From: Ustilaginoidea virens
Lineage: Eukaryota; Ascomycota; Sordariomycetes; Hypocreales; Clavicipitaceae
DNA: 64,000 bases
Direction of reading: 5' to 3'
Assembly (NCBI RefSeq): GCF_000687475.1
Contig: NC_057321.1
Coordinates: 744,001 to 808,000, forward strand
The notes beneath the pieces are model-generated. The model had not been told where the DNA came from, searched no databases, and worked only from the letters and a program-made list of their open reading frames with translations. The position numbers were made by a program, and so were the translations under genes. Of the stretch, positions 12,107-21,553 are shown one piece after another (the stretch's first letter is position 1; the number at the start of each line of letters is the position of its first letter).

Positions 12107-12487
12107 ATGGCCGGATCAGTATCCGCGCCCTATGCTCCTGCCGCTTCCCCCTGGGTGCCTTCCCCACCGTATGCCGGTGTTGCGTCGCCTTGGGCACCGA
12201 TGTCGACGACTGCGCCCCAAGCCGAGCCCGGTTCTGTTGCTGCCAGCCCGTCATCGCAGGTATATCCCCCCGGGCCCTTCACGCCACATCATAGTTGTCC
12301 GGGCCATCCCGTTCATAGCTGGTATCCCCCAACGATGCCGCCAATGCCGCCCCCGCCTTTTTATCCGCCCTACTATCCGATGGTCCCCGCCCTACCCCCG
12401 TATGCTCCCCCAGCGAATCCTACCGGGGGGCAAGGAGATGCCGATCAAGGTGAGAATGGGAGGGGGGGTGGTGATCGACAGGCGTAG
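12107..12487 (+). CDS. Proline-rich small ORF, probably transposon-derived
   Basis: An ATG-initiated frame of 126 residues begins MAGSVSAPYAPAASPW and is dominated by Pro, Ala, Tyr and Ser (for example PPMPPPPFYPPYYP), ending in a Gly/Asp-rich tail. There is no globular domain. Its setting among retroelement relics suggests a gag N-terminal low-complexity region or chance. I do not assign a function, and it may not be a gene. Confidence 0.25.
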   Translation: MAGSVSAPYAPAASPWVPSPPYAGVASPWAPMSTTAPQAEPGSVAASPSSQVYPPGPFTPHHSCPGHPVHSWYPPTMPPMPPPPFYPPYYPMVPALPPYAPPANPTGGQGDADQGENGRGGGDRQA

Positions 12488-14020
12488 AACCGGGGCCGAA
12501 ATTGCTGAAACCATGTCGTTAACCGTACCCACGCCAGGCCTCATCCGGTCAACTATCGTACCGGCCCTATCCCCAACAGGCCTTAGCCGGTGGCTCTTTA
12601 GCTTAGACCACCTCTAGCCAATAGTCAATTCAACCAGACGCATCAACTATTCTTAGACCCTAATAATCGACCAAGATTCAATGAGTATAGACAAAATAGA
12701 CTCAATCAGGGAAACCAATAGCGACGATCATAGCGCGCCATCGCCTACTATAGAGGACGACCCTTGGTTCCGACGAAGAGTGCGCCTGCGCCCAGGACGA
12801 GGAGTTTTTATATGAGCGGTGCACCAAGAGGCTGCAGGCCACTAATAAGTTGCCGGTACACGAGCGCACCAGACGAAGCCGAGGGTGCATATGTTGCCGA
12901 GAGGCGCACGCTCCGTGCGTCTGGCCCAGAGGTTATCCGGCAACCCAGCGCTGCGGCGGATACTCCGCGCATAGATCAAATCTGCTAAGGACGGGGCGGC
13001 CGTTATAGAGGCCGCCCGGCCAAAGACCGCGACGCAGAGGGCCCGTGCCGCCGTCCTGACTCCCTGGCGTCGAACCATCGCAGCCAACTAGGCTGCCCCC
13101 CGGGTCCGACGTCTGGCATACGGGCCTTGCGACGTCAGCAGCGCGACCTCGTCTGTGGCCTCGCAGATGGTAACAGCCTTTTGTGTCAGACCCGTTCGAT
13201 AGACTAAACCTAGCAGTGGCTCCGGTTCTCCTCGCCGACCACGATATATAGCGAATAATAGATCAAAGTCCGGGAGCGCCGAGCCCCCCCCACCGCCGCC
13301 CTCCCCCGGCCCTAAGACGATGACGCCTGCTTGGCCCTTTGCTAAAGGGCCTTATAATTGCCAACCTAGAAATAATAGTCGTCAGCCAGCGAACCGCACT
13401 GTGTACTATTCGGAAACGCACCCCCCCCCCCCCCCCCACCCCGGCCAACTCTACCTGCGCGTCCAGCAGCTCCTGGACTGGGGCCCTATTCTTAGGGGTC
13501 CGCTCCAGCGGCATATACGTCTTGCCCGTAAGGGTATAAGGATAGCACGCTGCGCCGGTCCCTGCCTATGTCAGCTTTATCCTAAAGTAGGCGCGATCCG
13601 GTCTATACCCTATTGACTTCGGCAGCGATAGTCGGGGTCCTCCGACCGCGTCAAACACGGCCTATAAGGCTAAGCGCGAGGCTCTCCAGGCTATTATATA
13701 AGGGTCAGCTGCGGCCCTATTGCGCGTAAGACCTATACTCACCCCCTTGTCCAGCGTCGCGGATCTTTTAGGCATTTTGTCGTTATTATTATTATCATCG
13801 TTACTGTTATTGTTATTGCTACTGCTGGTGCTAATGCCGCTAATAGGGTTAATATCGGCCTTATGATGCGACCGAAGGGATATTATATACCTAGGAAATG
13901 GCTCTATAGAGGAAAAGAAGAAAAGAAGAAAAGGCACTAAGCTAGGGGCATTGCGGACCTTTATACCAATACAGTACCTAAGGCCAACCGCATTAACTCT
14001 CAAAATTGGCTGAAAAGAAT
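12488..14020. other. Decayed repeat DNA
   Basis: This stretch has a 17-nt C-tract (13421-13437) and an imperfect ATT/GTT microsatellite (about 13783-13850). The block AATAATAGATCAAAGTC occurs at about 13253 and again at about 15396. No coding region is supported. Confidence 0.45.
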
Positions 14021-14722
14021 ATGCACGCTGGAGAGGATCCTTCTCTGAACGAGAACCATGCCGAGCAAACCACATCAACTGGGAAAACGGGAGAAAAAGC
14101 CATAACCCACGATACCGCTGTGACCAACGATGCCGCCGAAAAAGGTGTATGGGGAGATATGGAGGCAGTGAGGAATCACTCCCCGGGAAGACTATACACA
14201 GAATTCGCACATTATTTCCGAAAACAACTTGAGCACCTCCCCGTGTCATTGAGAAAGATCGAGGTACAGTAAGTGTTTAACATGATATCATTCGCACCAT
14301 CCTCGAAAATCCCTATAAAGAACAAATTGATTATAGGGATGAAATCGCCAAACAGAATATATGACCTGGATACGATGATTCGGTCCGCCTTTACAAAAAT
14401 GCTATGGAAAGAAGATGTCCTCGCTCGGTGCAACAAGTGGGACAAGTCAAATGCGATCGAGTGTTATGCGAGAGTGCTAGAACAAATCCACTATTGCGGA
14501 GTGGATTTATTCGACTTGCCACGGGAACCAAAAGAAGCTACGACGGTACGATCGAAGAAAAGAAAGACAAATAAGAATGAAGCAGAGGAAGAAGGGGCAA
14601 AGACTACGAAAAGAACAAGACGCATGAGCAACAAGGAAGACAATGTGATCAAAGCAGCCAATATTATTGCAGAAGCGATAAGAACGGGGCTCGAGAAAAT
14701 CGCCGATGCATTGAAAGAGTGA
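14021..14722 (+). CDS. Unknown protein in transposon island
   Basis: I propose join(14021..14268, 14356..14722), 204 residues. The 87-nt intron starts GTAAGT and ends CAG and joins two open stretches that share a frame but are separated by a TAA at 14270. The N-terminal third is polar (MHAGEDPSLNENHAEQ). A middle segment includes GRLYTEFAHYFRKQLEHL and IYDLDTMIRSAFTKMLW. The C-terminus is strongly basic (SKKRKTNK, KTTKRTRRMSNK) and ends in an amphipathic helix, IIAEAIRTGLEKIADAL. The basic tract could be a nuclear or nucleic-acid-binding signal (inference). I recognise no family. An alternative frame over 14290-14560 is also largely open, interrupted by one TGA, so the model is not secure. 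Composition is more A-rich than neighbouring host genes, fitting element cargo. Confidence 0.4.
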
Positions 14723-14902
14723 ATTTACTAACAAGGATGGTTTTTTTTCTTACTTATGTTTTGCTAAAAGAAGTATTCGCTGGAAGAAATGTTATTCTTT
14801 TTTTGCTGGACCCTGGAGAATGTTTCTCTTTCTTTTTTTTTAGTGTTGTGATAAGTTTCTTTTGTTTTCTTAGTGTTGTGGACAACACTAAAGAAGAAAG
14901 GG

Positions 14903-15015
14903 GTATCCTGTAAAGGGATGGAATGGTGGGGTTTCCAGAACGAGATTAGCTGATAACAATCCAACCCTCCTACATACCACATTTTTGGCCCATGCCAGTG
15001 GAATAAATTCAGCCC
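14903..15015. repeat. Interspersed repeat, copy 2
   Basis: This is a near-identical partner of 9055-9170 in the same orientation. The two copies flank about 5.7 kb that includes the unknown gene at 14021-14722. Confidence 0.75.
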
Positions 15016-15369
15016 CAATAGGCACGTATCCGGCGGGGACCCACCTATCGCAAGCGCGCTGCCGGCCCCACCCTTTCGGCTTTACCTTTCCCTCACCATA
15101 CGCCTGACAGAATACCGGCCCGGACCTAACACCCCAGGAATTCCTACTCGCACTCTTCCCAAGCAATACCGCCAGATATAGTCCTAAGCGGTTGCGCACC
15201 CTACCCTTTTACGTACCGGACACCCGTCGCCCCTGCAGCGGGGGCGACATACAATAGAAATCAAGAACGCAGGAAGGGTTTTCCTCCCGGCCGCCGGGTT
15301 TTTCCCTTCCAAATCATCCTAGAGAAGTACTAGATGGGTTATTTAGCTTTAGATAGCCTCTAGCGTAAT

Positions 15370-15402
<33 letters not shown>

Positions 15403-15799
15403 GATCAAAGTCGACACGTGACGGAGCGAGATACTACGTAAAATTCACCGATCTCGATATTTCCTACAACCAATGGTTGACAACCGAGGTGTTTTTTTTT
15501 TTAAAAAAAAACATGTGGTCTAAAATTGCTGCAAGATTGGAACAATACCCCGTCCACATCCTCAACAACCGATGCCTAACCAACACGCATCTCCTCCTAA
15601 ACCGATCAGCTACAAAACGTGGCTCGCTAATTAATGCAATTACCTGGCAACTCACCCGCTTCAAATGATAATCATCTTTCCCGATCACGATAACTTCTTC
15701 ACCGAGTGGAATCAACACCGTCTCGTCGACAAGCCGGATCGGTGGTCGATTTGGCCCCGGTCCTTGACGTCATGCGAGAAACCAACAAGAGGCCCGCGA
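15016..15799. other. Decayed repeat DNA with AAT microsatellite
   Basis: This stretch has an (AAT)n run at 15368-15402 and a T8/A9 hairpin-like block near 15491-15511. At 15738-15799 a decayed copy of the 8640-8740 sequence leads into the RNase H relic. No gene is called. Confidence 0.45.
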
Positions 15800-16385
15800 G
15801 CACTATAAACTTGACGAAGACGACATCGTTGAACTTAACGAGTCACTAGCGACAGACGCTTCAGAAACAGGCACAGGCGGCGTTTTATTCCAGTTAGACG
15901 ACATTGAACCTGGAACACCGACAGACGATTTAAACTGGTCAAAAGTTGGAATCATTTTGTGTTTATCACATAAATTTGGAAACGCAGGAAAATATTGAAC
16001 TATGCCATAAAAGGAAACGTTAGCTATCGTGGTAGGTCTAAAAGAAATCAAATGGCTAATAGAGGGATCTCCTTATCCGACCAAGGTCTATTTAGATCAC
16101 AAGGGAATCGTAGATTCGGTGGCAAATCTGGGAGAAACCCACGGGAAGGTAGCCAGGTGGATTGACATTTTGCAGGAATCTAACATTAAATATGTTTATC
16201 GACTGAATACAGCGAAAATCATAAAAATCGCCAATGGAATGCCCGGATTACTAGCGGCATTAAGGTCAGTGTCCGCACAAGCACCGGCGGGACACTCGCG
16301 ATGGAACCTGGAAAGGATCATCCAAGCATATGACGCAAATACCGCGCAACACATGCTCGCCAGACACTTCAACCCGTGGAATTGA
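15800..16385 (+). pseudogene. Ty3/gypsy RNase H fragment with stop codons
   Basis: One frame gives a retroelement RNase H-like domain. It contains the DAS..G.GGVLFQ start (TDASETGTGGVLFQL), the TLAIVVGLKEIKWLIEGS helix, PTKVYLDHKGIVDSV, and the RWIDILQESNIKYVYRL region that normally precedes the IADGLSR motif (here KIANGMPGL). The frame is cut by TGA at 15996-15998 and TAA at 16008-16010. Both could arise from C-to-T or G-to-A changes of Trp/Gln-type codons, as RIP makes. The reverse transcriptase normally upstream is absent. Confidence 0.7.
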
Positions 16386-18081
16386 AACGCAGAATGGGGA
16401 TGGATGTCAAACTCGGGTCATCAAAGTTGGTGGCAAACGTTCCCTTATGATGAGCACGCCTACCTAGATGAATGGATCAATGTTGCTTAACAGCATTCTC
16501 GGGTCGATCTACCTGCCCTAGTTGGCGACATGCAGGATGCCCAATTTATCGCTACTACTCGAACTTATTTCGCTCAAGGCACTCAATCTACCTGCCCAGG
16601 GGGCGGCTGATCGGTACGTGGGTAGCAGACCCAATTATACGTAGATTTTTAATTTTTCTCTGCTCCTCGTTTTGCATTTTTTCCTTGAACTATCGAGGCT
16701 CATTTCTGCGCGGCAGAGCACTTAATATTCTGCTCCCGTACAAGAATTGTCTCTTCATTGGCGGGTCATTTGCGGCAGCTAATCGGGGAAAACTGAGCCG
16801 TTTGTAAACCCGAGGCTTTCGGTCATGCCCCTGGCCGGATGATTATTCAAGGTCCTCGAGGCCCCGCGAGATTTGGCCTTTTCTTCCTTTTCTTCTAAGC
16901 CTCAAAGTACGAAAGTCAACGCCGACCCTGCCCTCCGCCATGGATTCGACACTCCTTGGCACGACATGCCCTTGGTCAGGAGCGACAATTCCCCTGGCCA
17001 CTTTCTTTACCATCGAAGGACTCCCGCGCCTTGTCGTTCGTTTGATCCAGCTGCTAGAGCAGATGCCCCTGCTATAGATTAACTACCCCTTGGCACGATA
17101 TACTCTTGGTTGGGAGCGATAAATTATTCCCGGCCGCTTTTCCTCGGAAGGCCTCCCACAGGCTCGTCATTCTCGCTCTGGCCCCTGGAAAAGTTTTGGG
17201 GCCGTTTCCCGCGGCCGAGAGAGAAGCCGAGGCCGCGAGGCATACCAACAGCAAAACGAAGGAGCCGGCACTTTGAGATGCTCGAGTACTGACAACTTCT
17301 GACGAATATCTGCAACGTCATCCGGCCCCCCTGCGCCAATCAATCGCGACTGTCCATATCAGGACAATGGCGACCGCGAGCCGGACATATAAATGCCAAT
17401 GGCGTGCCGCAGTAGCAGTAGCGCGATCCCTTTAGCAGTGACGCAATGGCATCCGACTCGGCCGGGGGTTCCTGATCGTAACGATCCGATATGCAACGCT
17501 CGGTTATTCTATTTCGCGTCGCGTGTCACGTCTCGGCTTGTGCCCAGCCCCGCTCCTGCTATAGCATCATTAAACGCTTCGAGGATTGGATCGCGCAGAA
17601 TACTCGGATCCTGCGGAGTGATTCCTACCAGACCTCAGCACACCGCGCGCCTGCTCGTCGGGATTCATCACTATATATATATACTTTCACGTAGGCCGCC
17701 TAGCTGCCTAGCCACGCGCACGCCGGCAACTCGCAGCACGCCCGATGGCCACCGGGCAGCGCCCTTATCGTCTCCTCTGCCGGACAACACTGAAACTGCC
17801 ACCAAAGGCCCAGCGCCAAGCCAGCCAAGCCCCAATACATTGCTATTACTGCGGGAATAGGGGGTGTCTTTTTCAGCTGAGAGACGTTGAGGTGTCCCCT
17901 CATCTAACTAAAGTCTTTACGGACCACAAAGAGACTCATGGATTCAAGGGGGCTAATTTGCTACCAAAAATTCCATGTCCCTAGCATAGCAGCTAACCCT
18001 AACCCGGCTGTCCTTCTCCCTAACTTATCTCCTTACGCACGGCTTCTCTATTAGACTTGTTTAGTGCAAAAATGGATGTTG
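16386..18081. other. Decayed transposon DNA
   Basis: There is no intact frame. The segment 17665-17850 resembles 8865-9030. A short stretch near 17845 encodes HCYYCGNRGC, reminiscent of a gag zinc knuckle lacking its His. The block at 18025-18056 matches 9636-9655. There is nothing here I would call a gene. Confidence 0.4.
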
Positions 18082-18381
18082 AAGGCAAAAATGGATACTT
18101 ATCCGGAGCCTGTTGAGACCTGAATCTCAGCACCCCCAGCGGCTCATAGTCTCTAGATAGGGGGCTAAGAGGCCGTTTGCTGCTCCGAACGTATGGTATA
18201 ATTTAATTCTGCGGGCGCAGAGGCAGTGCATTCGGTGCCAATCCAACCAACGACCTGGTGAAATAGGTCTGCGAGATGTGCGCACGCGTGAAAGTGTTTA
18301 CCACTCCGCCAACCGGACGCATACACTGTTCAAGGCAAAAATGAATACTTCATCCAGAGCCTATTGAGACCTATATCTCGA
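18082..18381. mobile_element. Small nested insertion with terminal direct repeats
   Basis: A block starting AAGGCAAAAATGGATACTT (18082-18128) recurs as AAGGCAAAAATGAATACTT (18332-18381), in direct orientation. Sequences just outside match a contiguous segment at about 9640-9710 that lacks this stretch, so roughly 330 bp seem to have inserted into an older repeat. The outer edges are approximate and there is no coding capacity. Confidence 0.5.
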
Positions 18382-18449
18382 CATAGACCTCCTTTCCCCC
18401 AGATCTCTACAGCACCACCCTTTTTCTTTTTCTGGACCTACTTTTACCC

Positions 18450-19577
18450 AGACTTTTCTTTTTTTAGAGCTAATCTTTCATCGCACTTTTCCCCAGCGCT
18501 ATCGCTAGATGGATTTCTGCGCGGCAGAGCACCCAACTCTTTCACGGGCAGGGCACATATCGCTCCCCCACACCATACGGGACGATTAGAACGTTTTCAA
18601 CGCCGCAGGGGTTTTTTTTTTCACCTGGCACTTGGGCTTTCCTTTCCGGTTTATTAGCTGGGGTGCTAGATGGGCTACCTATGTAGAATTATGCAGCCTC
18701 TAGCGTATGATGATGATAATCCCTTGCGGCGGCGAAGCTCTCCAACGTTGGTCGTGTATGAATACCGTCCATGGACAAAAGAGCCAGGTTACGTACAGAT
18801 CGCAGCTGCGGCTGATTCCACTCTCGGTGCCGGATATGCACCGGGACTGGCTTGGGAATCCGTCGACCCCTGTGCTGCTGCCATGCAGACGTCGTAACCC
18901 CACCATTTCCGCTGTTTTGAAATCCTGCCGAATTCCCTGGATCTCAATCATTGCACAAGGGCTTGAAAATTCTGACCAATAGCTCTACTAGCTGGTAAAC
19001 GCTCATTCGTCCCGGTCGCACCGGTAAATCTATCGTGTGGCCGGGTTCCTCGTCGCGCGGCAGGCGATGGAACTGGCAGACCCACAAACCGCGCGACATG
19101 GTGGACCACGTACACTTGCAAGCATGAGGCGAGTCCCATGTCCTGGATAAAAAGCGTTTCTCACGGGTTGCCGTTGGCCGTTGGCCCGTTGGCCCGCTGC
19201 GCAGGTTGGCCGCCCCGTCAACGTGGCCCGAATGAATCAAAGATTTGTCCCGACTCGATCCGTCCGGTGTGGTATGGCTTGTTGCCCTCTTGGAAAGGGC
19301 AGCCCGAGACGGGAACTGCGAGCCACGTTGAGCCGCGCTCAGGCTACGGCCGCGGCGCAGCGCAGGACGTGGATATCTCGGGCCGATGTGTTTGCTCTGT
19401 GGGCAAGGCTCATAATGAATGCAGCAGCATAATGTCTCATAATGTATGTAATGCGCATCGTGCACAAGGTGTACATGCCTAATTTATACATGCCCATGTA
19501 CCCTTCCGTTTCGGGCCTAGCTTACGCGCGAGGTGATTGTCGACGAGCCACCACTGCAGCCAGCTGCAAGGCAGGCC
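18450..19577. other. Intergenic between transposon island and quinate cluster
   Basis: Open frames here are short and without domain character. The last 400 bp belong to the promoter side of the dehydrogenase gene. Confidence 0.5.
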
Positions 19578-19593
19578 GGCTAAGTCTTTAGCC
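19578..19593 (+). promoter_or_regulatory. Putative QA-1F/QutA binding site, dehydrogenase promoter
   Basis: GGCTAAGTCTTTAGCC is a near-palindrome 280 bp upstream of the ATG at 19873. It matches 13 of 16 positions of the Neurospora qa activator site as I recall it (GGRTAARYRYTTATCC). It is nearly identical to the site at 26255-26270, including the flanking GCC. Confidence 0.6.
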
Positions 19594-19872
19594 CGCGTTG
19601 GGAGCCCAGCGGGTGACCTTTTATTCCTCCGACGAGCACGAGCACGGCAACACACGAGCATATGCAGAGACGGCAAGTCAAGCAAGCATCTGCAGGAGAG
19701 CAGCTGTCGAGCCGGGGATAGTATGTAGCTAGTTGGGGCGCCAAGCACTGAACAACGCCAGCGTGGATCGCCCCTTTTGCCTCCGAGACTCGTCAGAAAC
19801 ATCGACAGAAACATCGTCAGAAACAGCATCGGGCACAGCTTCAGAAACAGCATCAGTCACAGAATCCCTTTC

Positions 19873-20960
19873 ATGGCTGCCCGAGCCCTGCCGTCCCAGG
19901 CCCAGCCGTCGCCCCTTCACGGCGGCCCTGCCGAGGCACAAACGGCCCGCCATGGGTACCTGTTTGGCCAGAAAATCACGCACTCGCTGTCGCCGTTTCT
20001 GCACCAGCTCGTCTACGAGGAGCTCGGTCTGCAGTGGGCCCAGCTGCGGCTCGACTCGGCCGACATGGCGCACTTTCTCGAGCTGGTCCAGCATCCCTCC
20101 TTCTACGGTCCGTCCGTCCGTCCGTCCGTCCGAGGCCCCCTGGCCAAGGGAAAGGGGAAAAAAAAAATCCCCAGAGATGGCAAGCAAAGGCTAACACGGC
20201 ACCACCAGGCGCCTCCGTCACCATGCCCAACAAGGTGGCCCTGCTGGCGCACCTCGACGAGGCCACCGACGAGTGCCGCGACGTCGGCGCCTGCAACACC
20301 CTCTTCCTCCGGGAGCGCGGCGGCAAGCGCCTCCTGTGCGGCGCAAACACCGACGTCTTGGGCGTCCGCGGCTCGTTCCAGCACAACGTGGCCGACCCGG
20401 CGCGCGTGCTGCACGACCGCCCGGCCCTGGTGGTGGGCGCGGGCGGCGCCGCCCGCAGCGCCGTCTACGCCCTGCGCAAGTGGCTCCGCGCCACCGACAT
20501 CTACCTGGTCAACCGGGACGCCGCCGAGGTGCGCGCCGTCATCGCCGAGTGCGCGGCGCGCGGCTACGGCCACCGCCTGCGCCACGTCGCCACCGTGGCC
20601 GAGGCCCGCGCGGCGCAGGGCCCCGGCGCCGTGGTCGCCTGCGTCCCGGACCTGGAGCCGCGCACCGAGGCCGAGCGGCGCGCCAGGCTCGTCACCGAGG
20701 TGCTGCTCGGCAAGGACCACAAGGGGGCCATGCTGGACATGTGCTACACCCCGTCGCCGCTGACGAGGCTGGGCGCCCTGGCCGAGCGCCAGGGCTGGCA
20801 GGTCATCCTGGGCACCGAGGCCATGATATGGCAGGGGCTGGAGCAGGACAGCTACTGGACGGGGCTGCCGGTCGACGAGCTGCCGGCGGCCAAGGTCCAG
20901 GAGGCGATTAGGCGCGAGGTGGCGCAGAGGTCGGTGCCGAGGCTGTTGTCGAGCTTGTAG
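19873..20960 (+). CDS. qutB: Quinate/shikimate dehydrogenase, catabolic (qa-3/qutB type)
   Basis: The model is join(19873..20107, 20209..20960), 328 residues, close to the family length. It should oxidise quinate to 3-dehydroquinate (and shikimate to 3-dehydroshikimate) with a nicotinamide cofactor in the cytosol. The AroE fold is clear: substrate-site HSLSPF near residue 37, GASVTMPNK at 79-87 with the catalytic Lys, DVGACNT, the NTDVLGVRG loop with its Asp, and a Rossmann motif [17 protein letters not shown]-terminal AMIWQGLEQ carries the Gln typical of substrate binding. The intron (101 nt) starts inside a GTCC repeat and has a GCTAAC branch site. It sits next to a quinate permease and the two qa regulators, which supports the quinate rather than the anabolic shikimate role. 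An activator-type site lies 280 bp upstream. Confidence 0.88.
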
Positions 20961-21232
20961 CAGACGTCAATGGACTTTTTTTTTCCTTTTTTGCTTTCTT
21001 GTTCCCTCGCAACGGTGCCGAGCCGGCCAAGTCTCTTGCATATTGTGACTGAATGCGAGTGAAGGCCGAAGGCTGCGCATGTGATTTGAGCCAGCTAAAG
21101 ATGGTGAGAAGGCGAAAATTATTCATAAGAAAGTGCGACAAACGAAATCCATTTCAAGTCAAATGCGGCGTGGGTCAAAGAAGCAGACTGTAGCCCGACA
21201 ACACGGGTTGGCTCACGCCACGGGCTTGAAAG

Positions 21233-21384
21233 GATGATACCAGAATAAACAAGTAGGAAGAAAGGGCCGTCTTCCTCGCGTAACGTCTTGTGAAGATGAT
21301 ACCAGAATAAACAAGTAGGAAGAAAGGGCCGTCTTCCTCGCGTACGGCTTGCCGAGATGATACCGGAATAAACAAGCAGGAAAA
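21233..21384. repeat. Tandem repeat, 61-62 bp unit, about 2.5 copies
   Basis: Units begin GATGATACCAGAATAAACAA at 21233 and 21295 and, with changes, at 21356. They lie between the convergent 3' ends of the dehydrogenase and permease genes. The first two copies are almost identical over about 50 bp. Confidence 0.9.
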
Positions 21385-21553
21385 AATGATCTGGCCCCGC
21401 GGACGAAAAAATAAAAAAAAAAAGACACCCTAATGAACAAAGGATGGCAGAGAACTCCAGAGGGCATCTCTTTTCGCCCCCTCCACTCGCAGCAAAGCGC
21501 TGAAATGCAAACAAAACTAGAGACCGTCCGTGGCCCGCCACAGGTGCTCCCTC

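Noticed and set aside
15368..15402. Regular AAT array considered as part of a CRISPR-like or origin structure
   Set aside because: It is a plain trinucleotide microsatellite with no spacers.
17745..17984. Short frame with a CYYCGNRGC zinc-knuckle-like stretch
   Set aside because: The His of a CCHC knuckle is missing and the frame has no other gag features. I kept it only as part of the decayed repeat region.
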